A stretch of 64,000 bases of DNA, from assembly GCF_046348265.1 (NCBI RefSeq), contig NZ_JAXMEO010000012.1. The stretch is one strand, 5' to 3'. The notes under the pieces are model-generated. The model saw nothing but the letters and a program-made list of their open reading frames with translations. It had not been told where the DNA came from and searched no databases. Below are positions 27,780-36,698 of this stretch, piece after piece. This stretch comes from Pelomonas sp937871895 (GTDB lineage Bacteria > Pseudomonadota > Gammaproteobacteria > Burkholderiales > Burkholderiaceae_C). Numbering within the stretch: the first letter of the stretch is position 1; every line of letters begins with the position of its first letter. The translations under genes and the position numbers were made by a program.

Positions 27780-28621
27780 CCTCGAAATATGAACGCAATC
27801 CGGCGACGCGCGAGTCGCCCTGGGTGCGCCGCGCCCTGCTGTTCATTGGCCTGAGCTTCTTCGCCCTCTTCCTGCTGCTGCCCCTGGTGGCCGTCTTCGT
27901 CGAAGCGCTGCGCAAGGGTTGGGCGACTTACTTCGAAGCCCTGGCCGACCCGGAGACGCTGTCAGCGCTGAAGCTCACGCTCATCGCCGCCGTCATCTCA
28001 GTGCCCGTCAATCTGGTCTTCGGCGTGTGCACGGCCTGGGCAGTGACCAAGCACGACTTCCGCGGCAAGGGCTTGCTGCTCACGCTCATCGACTTGCCCT
28101 TCTCGGTCTCGCCGGTGGTGGTGGGCCTGTCCTTCATGCTGGTGCTTGGCGCGCAGGGCTGGCTCGGGCCTTGGTTGGCTGAGCACGACATCAAGATCAT
28201 GTTCGCCGTGCCGGGCATCGTGCTGGCCACGACCTTCATCACCCTGCCCTTTGTCGCTCGCGAGCTGATCCCCCTGATGCAGGCGCAAGGCCGCGACGAA
28301 GAGGAAGCCGCCACGGTGCTTGGTGCCGGCGGTTGGCAAACGTTCTGGCATGTCACCCTGCCCAACATCAAGTGGGGTCTGCTCTACGGCGTCATCCTGT
28401 GCAACGCCCGGGCCTTCGGCGAGTTCGGCGCGGTGTCCGTCGTCTCGGGCCACATCCGCGGCCAGACCAACACGCTGCCGCTGCACGTCGAGATCCTCTA
28501 CAACGAGTACCAGTTCTCGGCCGCCTTTGCCGTGGCCTCGCTGCTGGCACTCCTCGCCTTGGTCACCCTGGCCATCAAGCAATACGTCGAGTGGAAGGCG
28601 CACCGCGCCCACGCATCATGA
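27776..28621 (+). CDS. cysW: Sulfate ABC transporter permease CysW
   Basis: The 281-residue permease is the second channel subunit. It has six predicted helices, the EAA loop EEEAATVLGAGGWQTFWHVTLP and the CysW-type segment ARAFGEFGAVSVVSGHIRG. Both ends overlap neighbours by ATGA junctions (cysT upstream, cysA downstream), indicating translational coupling. Confidence 0.95.
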   Translation: MTSKYERNPATRESPWVRRALLFIGLSFFALFLLLPLVAVFVEALRKGWATYFEALADPETLSALKLTLIAAVISVPVNLVFGVCTAWAVTKHDFRGKGLLLTLIDLPFSVSPVVVGLSFMLVLGAQGWLGPWLAEHDIKIMFAVPGIVLATTFITLPFVARELIPLMQAQGRDEEEAATVLGAGGWQTFWHVTLPNIKWGLLYGVILCNARAFGEFGAVSVVSGHIRGQTNTLPLHVEILYNEYQFSAAFAVASLLALLALVTLAIKQYVEWKAHRAHAS

Positions 28622-29679
28622 GCATTCAAGTCCAGAACATCCGCAAGACCTTTGGCAGCTTTACGGCGCTCGGTGACGTCAGCCTCGACTTCCCCTCGGG
28701 CGAGTTGGTCGCGCTGCTGGGCCCCTCGGGCTGCGGCAAGACGACCCTGCTGCGCATCATTGCCGGGCTGGAGACCGCAGACAGCGGCCGCGTGCTGCTT
28801 GACGGCGAAGACGCCTCCGAGACCCATGTGCGCGAGCGCCAGGTCGGCTTTGTCTTCCAGCACTACGCGCTGTTCCGCCACATGACGGTGTTCGACAACG
28901 TCGCCTTCGGCCTGCGCGTCAAGCCGCGCAAGCAACGCCCCAGCGAGTCGGACATCAAGAAGCGCGTGATGGAGCTGCTTGGCCTCGTCCAGCTCGACTG
29001 GCTGGCCGACCGCTTCCCGCCCCAGCTCTCGGGCGGCCAGCGTCAGCGCATCGCCCTGGCGCGCGCCCTCGCCGTCGAGCCCCGCGTGCTGCTGCTGGAC
29101 GAGCCCTTTGGCGCGCTCGACGCCAAGGTCCGCAAGGAGTTGCGCCGCTGGCTGCGCCGCCTGCACGACGAGCTGCACATCACCAGCCTCTTCGTCACCC
29201 ACGACCAGGAAGAAGCCCTGGAGGTGGCCGACCGCGTGGTGGTGATGAACCACGGCAAGGTCGAGCAGGTGGGCGCCCCGCACGAGGTCTACGAGCGGCC
29301 CGCCACGCCCTTCGTCTACGGCTTTCTCGGCGCGGTCAACCGCTTCGTCGGCCAGGCCGGCGCCGGGCATGTGCTGCTGGGTGAACACCGCCTGCCGCAC
29401 GACCACAGCGCCGCCCCGGGTACCGAGGTCGAGGCCTACATCCGCCCGCACGAGCTGCAGATCGACCTCAACCCCAGCGCCCCCGGCCTGCCCGCCACCG
29501 TGGAGCGGGTGCTGAGCTTTGGTGCCAACGCCCGTGTCGAGCTGCTGGGCGCCAACGGCCAGCCGCTGGAGGCCGAGATCAGCCGCGAGAAGGCGGCCGA
29601 GCTGCGCCTGCAGTCCGGCCAGGCCGTGCGCCTCTCGGCCGCGCGGGTCAGCCTGTTCGAGTCCGGCGCCGGGATCTGA
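28618..29679 (+). CDS. cysA: Sulfate/thiosulfate ABC transporter ATP-binding protein
   Basis: The 353-residue ATPase powers sulfate import. Walker A GPSGCGKTT (about 36-44), Q-loop FVFQHYALF, signature LSGGQRQR, Walker B VLLLDEPFGALD and the switch histidine in FVTHDQEEA are all intact. The C-terminal third is a TOBE-like regulatory domain (AYIRPHELQIDLN). The ATG at 28618 overlaps the cysW stop codon; the frame continues upstream without the family's N-terminus. It closes the sbp-cysTWA operon. Confidence 0.95.
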   Translation: MSIQVQNIRKTFGSFTALGDVSLDFPSGELVALLGPSGCGKTTLLRIIAGLETADSGRVLLDGEDASETHVRERQVGFVFQHYALFRHMTVFDNVAFGLRVKPRKQRPSESDIKKRVMELLGLVQLDWLADRFPPQLSGGQRQRIALARALAVEPRVLLLDEPFGALDAKVRKELRRWLRRLHDELHITSLFVTHDQEEALEVADRVVVMNHGKVEQVGAPHEVYERPATPFVYGFLGAVNRFVGQAGAGHVLLGEHRLPHDHSAAPGTEVEAYIRPHELQIDLNPSAPGLPATVERVLSFGANARVELLGANGQPLEAEISREKAAELRLQSGQAVRLSAARVSLFESGAGI

Positions 29680-29809
29680 GCCGGCCCGGCCGGCCGTTCG
29701 TCGGCTGGTTGCCTGCTTCAGCCCATCGAATCCGCAGCCTGTCGGCCTTGCATGGGCGGGCGCCGTGTCCTGCCCAGATACTGCGCCCCCACAAGGAAGC
29801 GGAAGCTGC

Positions 29810-30994
29810 ATGACAACGACGACCAAGAACCGGGTGCGCCGCGCCCTCAAGCCCTGGTGGGCCAAGCTGATCCTCGTGGCCGCGCTCGCGGGTGCGGGCT
29901 GGGCGGGCTACCGCAAGTTCAACCCGCCCCCACCGCCGCCGCCGCCACCGAGCGGCGAGGCCACGGTGGCCGACATCACCCAGGTCGTGCAAGCCGCCGG
30001 CGTGCTGCAGCCGCGCCTCAAGGTCGACGTCGGCGCCCAGGTCAGCGGCCAGGTCAAGAAGATCCATGTCCAGCTCGGCCAGCAGGTCAAACAGGGCGAC
30101 TTGCTCGTCAGCCTCGACCCCGAACTGGCGCGCAGCGATGTGGCGCAGGCCGAGGCCACGCTGGCCCAGCAGCGCGCACTGATCGACAGCCGCAATGTCG
30201 ATCTCGGCCTGCTGCGCAAGGAGCTCGCCCGCCAGCGCCGCCTGATGGCCGGCGACGCCACCACCGGTGTGGACCTGGAGCGCGCCGAGGCCGAGGTCGC
30301 CAAGCTCGAAGCCGAGTTGCGCGGCGCCGCCGCCACCGCCCAGCGCCTGGAGGCCGAGTTGGCCAAGGGCAAGCTGCGCCTGTCCTACACGTCCATCACC
30401 GCGCCCATGGACGGCACGGTCGTCAACCTGCCGGTGCAGGAAGGCCAGACCGTCATCGCCGTGCAGATCACCCCGGTGATGGTGACGCTCGCCAACATGG
30501 ACGAGATCACCGTCCGCGCCCGTGTGCCCGAGGCCGACATCGCCGCCATCCAGGTCGGCCAGGTGGCGCGCTTCATCACCCTCTCGGGCGAGGCGCAGCG
30601 CTACGAGGGCAAGGTGCGTGTCATCCAGCCGGTGCCCGAGCGAGCCGGCAACGCGGTGTTCTACAACGTGCTCTTCGAGGTGGACAACAAGGCCCGCAAG
30701 CTGCTGTCCGACATGACCGTGCAGGTCAGCATCGAGACCGGCAAAGCCAGCAAGGCGCTGACCATCCCGATGGTGGCGCTGGGCGAGCGTGGCGAGGACG
30801 GCCGCTTTGACGTGACCGTGCTCGACGCCAAGAACGAACAGAAGCGCCGCCCCATCAAGACCGGCCTGCAGGACGGCGCCCGCGTGCAGGTGCTCGACGG
30901 CCTCAAGGCCGGCGAGAAGGTCTTGCTGGCGCCGCCCTCGGCGGCCGATGCCGCTTCGGCTGCGGCCTCTGCCGCCTCCGCAGCGAGCAAGTGA
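29810..30994 (+). CDS. macA: MacA-like efflux periplasmic adaptor subunit
   Basis: The 394-residue membrane fusion protein links an inner membrane MacB transporter to an outer membrane channel. One N-terminal membrane helix (about residues 19-35, KLILVAALAGAGWAGY) is followed by an unusual run of nine prolines, then a lipoyl-like domain (VDVGAQVSGQVKKIHVQLGQ), a coiled-coil hairpin (about 120-190) and a beta-barrel domain. The ATG at 29810 is preceded by AAGGAAG and fits the usual MacA start. Its stop overlaps the start of macB. The Ala/Ser-rich tail (ADAASAAASAASAASK) is probably disordered. Confidence 0.92.
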   Translation: MTTTTKNRVRRALKPWWAKLILVAALAGAGWAGYRKFNPPPPPPPPPSGEATVADITQVVQAAGVLQPRLKVDVGAQVSGQVKKIHVQLGQQVKQGDLLVSLDPELARSDVAQAEATLAQQRALIDSRNVDLGLLRKELARQRRLMAGDATTGVDLERAEAEVAKLEAELRGAAATAQRLEAELAKGKLRLSYTSITAPMDGTVVNLPVQEGQTVIAVQITPVMVTLANMDEITVRARVPEADIAAIQVGQVARFITLSGEAQRYEGKVRVIQPVPERAGNAVFYNVLFEVDNKARKLLSDMTVQVSIETGKASKALTIPMVALGERGEDGRFDVTVLDAKNEQKRRPIKTGLQDGARVQVLDGLKAGEKVLLAPPSAADAASAAASAASAASK

Positions 30995-33006
30995 TGCAGC
31001 CGCTGATTGAAGTCCGCGAGCTGGTGCGCCGCTACCAGCTCGGCGGCCAGGAGGTGCGCGCGCTCGATGGCGTCAGCCTGACCATCGAGGCGGGCGAGTT
31101 CGTCGCCATCATGGGCCAGTCCGGCTCGGGCAAGAGCACCTTGATGAACGTGCTCGGCTGCCTGGACAACCCCAGCAGCGGCCAGTTCCTGATCGACGGC
31201 CAGGACGTCAGCGCCTTTGGGCCCGACGAGCTGGCCCAGCTGCGGCGCGAGCGCTTTGGCTTCATTTTCCAGCGCTACCACCTGCTGCCGCACCTCGATG
31301 CGCGCGGCAACGCGGCTCTGCCCTCGGTCTATGCCGGCCTGCCCGACGCCGAGCGCCAGCAGCGCGCTGAAAGCCTGCTCACGCGCCTCGGGCTGCAGGA
31401 GCGCATGCACCACCGGCCCAACGAGCTCTCAGGCGGCCAGCAGCAGCGCGTCTCCATCGCCCGCGCGCTAATGAACGGCGGCCAGATCATCCTGGCCGAC
31501 GAGCCCACCGGCGCGCTCGACTCGGCCTCCGGCGCCGAGCTGCTGGCCCTGCTCAAGGAGCTGAACGCGGCCGGCCACACCATCATCCTGGTCACGCACG
31601 ATGCCCACGTCGCCGCCCATGCCCGCCGCGTGATCGAGCTGCGGGACGGCCACATCGTCCGCGACGGCGGCACGCCGGATGGGCACACCCCCGCCGTGGA
31701 AGACGCTGCGCCGCGCAACCGGGGCGGCTGGTGGTCCCGCAAGCGCGGGCAGTGGCGTGAGGCGCTGGCCTCGGCCTGGCAGAGCCTCAAGGGCAACCGG
31801 CTGCGCACCCTGCTCTCCATGCTCGGCATCAGCATCGGCATCGCAGCCGTGGTCAGCATCATGGCGCTCACCACGGCCGCGCGGTCGAGCATCGAGAAAG
31901 ACGTCGGCGGCTTCCTGTCGGGCCGCATCATCTTCTGGCGCGGCAACCCCAACCTGCCGCCGGGCGTGCCGCCCCAGCCCTTCCGGCCCACCGAACTGGA
32001 GGCCCTGCGCGCGCTGCCCGGCATACGCGCCGTCACCTCCGAGCGCGAAACGCAGATGACCGCCCGCCACGCAGGCCGCGACAGCATGGTCGCCGTGCTC
32101 GGCGCCGAGCCGCACAGCCTGCAAATGCGCAAGCTCAAGGTCGTTGACGGGCGGGCCTTTGCGCCGTCCGACTTCGCCACCGCCGGCCACGTCGTGGTGC
32201 TCGACGAGAAGGCACGCGACAACCTGTTCAAGAAGGGCGAGAAGGTCGTGGGCCGCACCGTGCTGCTGGCGCCCGGACTCGACCCCCAGCAGGCCGCGGC
32301 CCAAGCCCCAGGCAGCTCACCGCCGGTGGGCGTGGCCTTGCCCGTCACCGTGATCGGCCTCGTCGCCCAGGACACCGGCAGCATGGTCCAGTTCGGCAAT
32401 GGGCTGGGCCAGGTCTTCATGCCGCACACGGCCTACAGCAAGAAGCTGGACCTGCGGCCCGACGCCGATGTCTTCAACGTGTTGATGGACTTCAGCCTGC
32501 CGCCGGCCGAGGTGCGCAAGCAGGTGGTCTACCGCCTGCGCGCGTTGCATGGCATCGAGGACTTCGGCTCCTGGAGCGGCGAGGAGGAGTTCCAGAGCTT
32601 CCAGCAGGTCACTGGCGCGCTGTCGCTGCTGTTTGCCGGCGTGGGCGCCATCTCGCTGCTGGTGGGCGGCGTGGGGGTGATGAACATCATGCTGGTCTCG
32701 GTCAGCGAGCGCACCCGCGAGATCGGCATCCGCATGGCCGTGGGCGCGCGGCAGGCCGATGTGCGGCTGCAGTTCCTCGTCGAGGCGGTGCTGCTGTGCT
32801 GCCTCGGCGGCCTGGTGGGCGTGGCGCTGAGCGGCCTCGGGGCGGTGGCGCTGAATGCCGCGCAGAGCAAGTTGCACGTCGAAGTGAGCGGCGCCGCGCT
32901 GGCGCTCGCGTTTGCAGTGTCCAGCCTCGTTGGCCTGGTGTTCGGCACCGTCCCCGCACGCCGTGCGGCCGCGCTGAGCCCCGTTGACGCGCTGGCCCGG
33001 GAGTAA
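30994..33006 (+). CDS. macB: MacB-like ABC transporter, ATPase-permease fusion
   Basis: The 670-residue protein combines an N-terminal ATPase (Walker A GQSGSGKST, signature LSGGQQQRV, Walker B ILADEPTGALD, His in LVTHDAHVA) with a FtsX-type permease. The permease has its first helix at KGNRLRTLLSMLGISIGIAA, a large periplasmic domain, and three C-terminal helices including GVGVMNIMLVSVSERTREIG. MacAB-TolC-type mechanotransmission pumps export macrolides, heme or peptides; the cargo here is unknown. The ATG at 30994 overlaps the macA stop codon as TGATG. A GTG three bases upstream is an alternative start. Confidence 0.93.
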   Translation: MQPLIEVRELVRRYQLGGQEVRALDGVSLTIEAGEFVAIMGQSGSGKSTLMNVLGCLDNPSSGQFLIDGQDVSAFGPDELAQLRRERFGFIFQRYHLLPHLDARGNAALPSVYAGLPDAERQQRAESLLTRLGLQERMHHRPNELSGGQQQRVSIARALMNGGQIILADEPTGALDSASGAELLALLKELNAAGHTIILVTHDAHVAAHARRVIELRDGHIVRDGGTPDGHTPAVEDAAPRNRGGWWSRKRGQWREALASAWQSLKGNRLRTLLSMLGISIGIAAVVSIMALTTAARSSIEKDVGGFLSGRIIFWRGNPNLPPGVPPQPFRPTELEALRALPGIRAVTSERETQMTARHAGRDSMVAVLGAEPHSLQMRKLKVVDGRAFAPSDFATAGHVVVLDEKARDNLFKKGEKVVGRTVLLAPGLDPQQAAAQAPGSSPPVGVALPVTVIGLVAQDTGSMVQFGNGLGQVFMPHTAYSKKLDLRPDADVFNVLMDFSLPPAEVRKQVVYRLRALHGIEDFGSWSGEEEFQSFQQVTGALSLLFAGVGAISLLVGGVGVMNIMLVSVSERTREIGIRMAVGARQADVRLQFLVEAVLLCCLGGLVGVALSGLGAVALNAAQSKLHVEVSGAALALAFAVSSLVGLVFGTVPARRAAALSPVDALARE

Positions 33007-33008
33007 GC

Positions 33009-34385
33009 ATGAAGACCCTCATCGCCCTTGCGGCGCCCCTGATGCTGGCGGCCTGTTCGCAGGCGCCGCTGCAAGCGCCCTCGGCGCCCGTGGCGCCCAC
33101 CGCCTGGCAGCAAGCACCGGCCGCTTCAGCCTCCGCCATCGACGCGCTGGAGACGCCCGAGCTGCGCGCGCTGCTGCAACGCGCCGACGCCGCCAACCGC
33201 GACCTCGCCTCCGCCGCGCTGCGGCTGCGCCAGGCGCAGACCCAGGAGCGCGTGGCCGGCTTGCGCTTCAACCCGCAAGCCGGGCTGAATCACAGCGCCT
33301 CGCGCCCAGTCGAGCCGCAGTCGAGCACCCGCCTGGTCGACGTCGGCGGCGTCAGCGTGCCAGTGACCAGCCAGCAAGGCTGGAGCCGCAGCTACAGCGC
33401 CTCGGTTGGCGTGGGCTGGGAGTGGGACGTGTGGGACCGCCTGGCCCAAGGCCGCAACGCCGCCGCTGCCCAGACCGACGCTGCCCAGGCCGACCTGCGC
33501 GCCGCCCGCGCCCAGCTGCGCCAGCAGGTGGCCGAGCGCTACTGGACGCTGCGTGGCCTGGCCGCCCAGCGCCCGCTCGCCACCCGCCAGCGCGAGCTGG
33601 CGCAGGACGTGCTGCAACGCGTGCGCCTGCGGGTGCGCGAAGGCAAGCTGCTGCCCATCGAGGTGGACCGCGCAGCGGCCAGCCTGCAGCAGGCCGAAGT
33701 GCGCCTTGCTGACCTGGAGGCCGACACGCGGCTGCAGCGCCAGCAACTGGCCTTGCTGCTGGACGAGCCGCTGCCCGGCCCCGAAATCACGGGGAACGCG
33801 CTGCTCGAACCCGCCCCCACCCTGGCGTTGCCAGCACCCGCCGACGTGTTGGCGCGCAGACCCGACCTGCAACGCGCACGCGCGCTGGTGGACGCCGCCT
33901 TGGCACGCCTGCGCGTCAGCGAGGCCCAGCGCTACCCGCAGCTGTCCTTCAGCGCCAACCTCGGCACCAATGGCAGCCGCGCCAGCGACTGGCTGTCCCA
34001 GCCCCTGGTCTCGCTCGCCGGCAATCTGGTCGTGCCCCTGATCGACTGGCGGCGGCTCGATGCCCAGCGCGACAGCGCCCGCACCGAGCTTGAACTCGCC
34101 GCCCTGCAGCTGCGCGACACCGTGGCGCGCGGCGTGGTCGAGGTCGAGGCCCTGCTGGTCGAAGGCCAACGCCTGCGCGACCAGCAAGCCGCCAACGCGG
34201 CGCGGCTGCGTGAGGCCACGCAAGCCGCCGCCCAAGCCGCACTGCGCTACGAGACTGGCACCCTCGCCCGGGCTGACTGGCTGCAGCTTGAAGTCGCCCG
34301 GCTCGACGCCGAGATCAGCGCCCAACAGCTGCTGCTGCGCGAGCGCGTGCAACGCGAGCAACTGGCCCGGGCGCTTGCCTATTGA
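33009..34385 (+). CDS. NodT family outer membrane efflux lipoprotein
   Basis: The 458-residue outer membrane factor is the third part of the MacA-MacB pump operon. A lipoprotein signal with lipobox LAAC (Cys at residue 16) replaces the signal peptidase I site of TolC. Two OEP repeats follow, the second with RRPDLQRARALVDAALARLRVSEAQRYPQLSFSA (phrase near residues 285-318) as in the NodT/OprM group. The start lies 2 bases after the macB stop. This dedicated channel means the pump need not borrow the TolC encoded at 61-1395. Confidence 0.92.
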   Translation: MKTLIALAAPLMLAACSQAPLQAPSAPVAPTAWQQAPAASASAIDALETPELRALLQRADAANRDLASAALRLRQAQTQERVAGLRFNPQAGLNHSASRPVEPQSSTRLVDVGGVSVPVTSQQGWSRSYSASVGVGWEWDVWDRLAQGRNAAAAQTDAAQADLRAARAQLRQQVAERYWTLRGLAAQRPLATRQRELAQDVLQRVRLRVREGKLLPIEVDRAAASLQQAEVRLADLEADTRLQRQQLALLLDEPLPGPEITGNALLEPAPTLALPAPADVLARRPDLQRARALVDAALARLRVSEAQRYPQLSFSANLGTNGSRASDWLSQPLVSLAGNLVVPLIDWRRLDAQRDSARTELELAALQLRDTVARGVVEVEALLVEGQRLRDQQAANAARLREATQAAAQAALRYETGTLARADWLQLEVARLDAEISAQQLLLRERVQREQLARALAY

Positions 34386-34505
34386 TGATGCAGCCCGCTG
34401 CGCCCGCATAAGCATCTGCCAAAGGCTTCGTTGGCGCGCAAGGCGACGACGCCCACACTCCCTCCATCGTCCCCTTGTGGACACCCCCTCTGGAAGGAGA
34501 AGCGC

Positions 34506-34724
34506 ATGAGCATCACTGCCGTCAACGTCCGCAATCAATTCCGCGGCACCGTCATCGAAGTCATCGAAGGACCGGTCGTCTCCGAGGTGGACGTGCGCCT
34601 GCCCTCGGGGCAGCTGATCACTTCGGTCATCACCACCCGCTCGGTCAAGGACCTGGGCCTGGCGCCCGGCCGCGAGGTGGTGGCCCTGGTCAAATCGACA
34701 GAAGTCTCCATCGCCACCCTCTGA
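34506..34724 (+). CDS. TOBE domain (Mop/molbindin-like) protein
   Basis: The 72-residue protein is a single TOBE domain of the molbindin type: NVRNQFRGTVIEVIEGPVVSEVDV, then ITSVITTRSVKDLGLAPGREVVALVKSTEVSIA. Stand-alone Mop proteins bind molybdate or tungstate (and some bind sulfate-like oxyanions) as cytoplasmic storage or buffering oligomers. An AAGGAGAAGCGC ribosome-binding site precedes the ATG. Its position within the sulfate-transport region is consistent with an oxyanion role. No molybdate transporter is visible in the window. Confidence 0.88.
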   Translation: MSITAVNVRNQFRGTVIEVIEGPVVSEVDVRLPSGQLITSVITTRSVKDLGLAPGREVVALVKSTEVSIATL

Positions 34725-34753
34725 GCGCTCTGAGCGCCGAACCGGAGCCGCGC

Positions 34754-35542
34754 ATGGCCTACCACCTGCCTCGCCTGCTCATCATCCCGGGCCTCAATGA
34801 CAGCGGCCCTGCGCACTGGCAAAGCTGGCTGCAGCGCCAGCACCGCGACGCCCGCCGCGTGGTGCAACGCGACTTCAGCACGCCCGACCTGGCCCGCTGG
34901 GCCGAGCGCATCCACAGCACCGTCCAGTCTGCCGGTGAGGGGCCCTGGTTGGCCGTGGCCCACAGCTTTGGCGTGCTGGCGCTGGCGCGCTACCTCGCTG
35001 ACCACGGTGGCAACGCCGTGCAGCAGGCCCTGCTGGTGGCACCGGCCGACCCAGACCGCTTTGGCTTGGCCGAGCTGCTGCCCCAGGGCCGCCTGCCCAT
35101 CACGACCCAGCTGATCGCCAGCACCAATGACCCCTGGATGGACGCCGCCGCGGCACTGCGCTGGGCGAGGCGCTGGGGCGCCCACCACCGCAACCTCGGC
35201 GCTGTCGGCCACATCAATGCCGAGTCCGGCTTCGGCCCCTTGCCGCTGGCGCAGCGCTGGGTGGAATGGCACCGCGCGCGGGCGGCGGCTGAGCAGCGGT
35301 TCAACCTAGAAACCGCAGTTGGGCCCGCCCGAGGGACTGCCGAAGCGGGTCCCGGGCAAGGCGTGACGACGAAGTGGGCTAATGCCCACGAGAAGGAGCA
35401 ACACCGCCCGGGGCCCGAGGCGGCAGACCAGCGGGAGGGCAGCGGTGGTCACCGAAGCAATGCGCGAAGCAAGCGCCGTAAGGTTTTGAACGCACGAGGC
35501 GCTCGAGGCGCAGCCAGCGGCCAACTGCGGTTTCTAGGTTAA
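34754..35542 (+). CDS. RBBP9/YdeN-type serine hydrolase with a repeat-element-derived C-terminus
   Basis: Residues 1-183 form a complete RBBP9/YdeN alpha/beta hydrolase: LLIIPGLNDSGPAHWQSWL, nucleophile Ser71 in AHSFG, acid Asp126 in STNDPW and His153 in the family motif GHINAESGFG. Residues 184-262 have no family counterpart. They are translated from an inserted 238-bp element with 20-bp terminal inverted repeats (35303-35540), whose right end supplies the new stop codon. The normal stop was probably just beyond residue 183, so the catalytic part should survive with a basic, Gly/Ala/Arg-rich tail. The substrate is unknown. Confidence 0.82.
   Translation: MAYHLPRLLIIPGLNDSGPAHWQSWLQRQHRDARRVVQRDFSTPDLARWAERIHSTVQSAGEGPWLAVAHSFGVLALARYLADHGGNAVQQALLVAPADPDRFGLAELLPQGRLPITTQLIASTNDPWMDAAAALRWARRWGAHHRNLGAVGHINAESGFGPLPLAQRWVEWHRARAAAEQRFNLETAVGPARGTAEAGPGQGVTTKWANAHEKEQHRPGPEAADQREGSGGHRSNARSKRRKVLNARGARGAASGQLRFLG
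35303..35540. repeat. MITE-like element with perfect 20-bp terminal inverted repeats
   Basis: The left end 35303-35322 (aacctagaaaccgcagttgg) and the right end 35521-35540 are exact reverse complements. The 238-bp interior has no gene of its own. No other copy was noticed in the window and no clear target duplication is seen. It occupies the 3' end of the preceding hydrolase gene. It may be a non-autonomous transposable element or a mobile structured repeat. Confidence 0.75.
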
Positions 35543-35680
35543 GCACACCAGCTTTCAGGAGTGGTCGTTCGGTTACTGACGTCGTCGCATCAACGGCGCG
35601 GCTATCCACCGGATTGCGCATATCGATATCGCCATTGATTCGACGACAAGCGCCCGGCGCCTGCCCAGAATCCGGCGCCC

Positions 35681-36598
35681 ATGAACTTCCAACAATTGCG
35701 CTCGGTCCGCGAGGCCCAGCGTCGCAACTTCAATCTGACCGAGGTCGCCCAGGCGCTCTTCACTTCGCAGCCCGGTGTCAGTCGCCAGATCCGTGAGTTG
35801 GAAGAGGAGCTCGGCATCGACCTCTTCGTGCGCGCCGGCAAGCGCCTCACGGGCCTGACCGAGCCGGGCGCCCATGTGCTGCCCATCATCGAACGCCTCC
35901 TGCTGGAGGCCGACAACCTCAAACACGCGGCCGACGACTTCGCCACCTCGGGCAGCGGCCTGCTGCGCGTGGCCGCCACGCACAGCCAGGCGCGCTACGC
36001 GCTGCCACCGGCGGTGCGCGACTTCCGGCTCCAACACCCCGACGTGAGCCTGCAACTGCACCAGGGCTCGCCCCAGCAGATCGCGCAGTGGCTGTTGCGC
36101 GGCGAGGCCGACGTGGGCATCGCCACCGAAGCGCTGGCGCAGTACCCCGACCTGATCGCCCTGCCCTGCTACCGCTGGACCCACGTGGTCATCGTGCCCC
36201 AAGGGCACGCGCTGGCCGAGCAGCCGCTGACGCTGGAGCGCCTCGCCCGCGAGCCCATCATCACCTACGAGCCCGGCTACACCGGCCGCTCCCACATCGA
36301 CGAGGCTTTTGCCGCCGCCGGCCTCGCGCCTCAGATTGCCCTCTCGGCGATGGACGCCGACGTGATCAAGACCTATGTGGAACTCGGCCTTGGGGTCGGC
36401 ATCGTCGCCTCGATCGCCTTCGATGCCGAGCGAGACCGAGGCCTGCTGGCCCTGGACGCGCGCCACCTGTTCGCCGACAACATGACCCGCATCGCGGTGC
36501 GCCGCAGTGCCTACTTGCGCGACTACGTCTATGCCTTCATCCAGACCTTTGCGCCGCCGTTGGAGCGGGCGGCCGTGGAGCGGGCGCGCGGCGAGTAG
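35681..36598 (+). CDS. cysB: CysB-type LysR family transcriptional regulator
   Basis: The 305-residue regulator starts with MNFQQLRSVREAQRRNFNLTE followed by a LysR helix-turn-helix (ALFTSQPGVSRQIRELEEELG), the exact N-terminal style of CysB/Cbl, which activate sulfur-assimilation genes in response to acetylserine and sulfate starvation. The effector domain shows the CysB phrases ATHSQARYALPPAV, TYEPGYTGRSHIDEAF and DADVIKTYVELGLGVGI. It sits 100 bases upstream of the second sulfate-binding protein and downstream of the sbp-cysTWA operon, so it probably controls both. CysB versus Cbl cannot be separated by eye. Confidence 0.9.
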   Translation: MNFQQLRSVREAQRRNFNLTEVAQALFTSQPGVSRQIRELEEELGIDLFVRAGKRLTGLTEPGAHVLPIIERLLLEADNLKHAADDFATSGSGLLRVAATHSQARYALPPAVRDFRLQHPDVSLQLHQGSPQQIAQWLLRGEADVGIATEALAQYPDLIALPCYRWTHVVIVPQGHALAEQPLTLERLAREPIITYEPGYTGRSHIDEAFAAAGLAPQIALSAMDADVIKTYVELGLGVGIVASIAFDAERDRGLLALDARHLFADNMTRIAVRRSAYLRDYVYAFIQTFAPPLERAAVERARGE

Positions 36599-36698
36599 TT
36601 CATTCGCAAACCGCATATCGAAGCGACAAAGCCTTCGTTCCCCGCATCAGCGCGCCTTCCTAGAGTCTCGTCATTGCTGACTCGACGGACCTTGCCCC

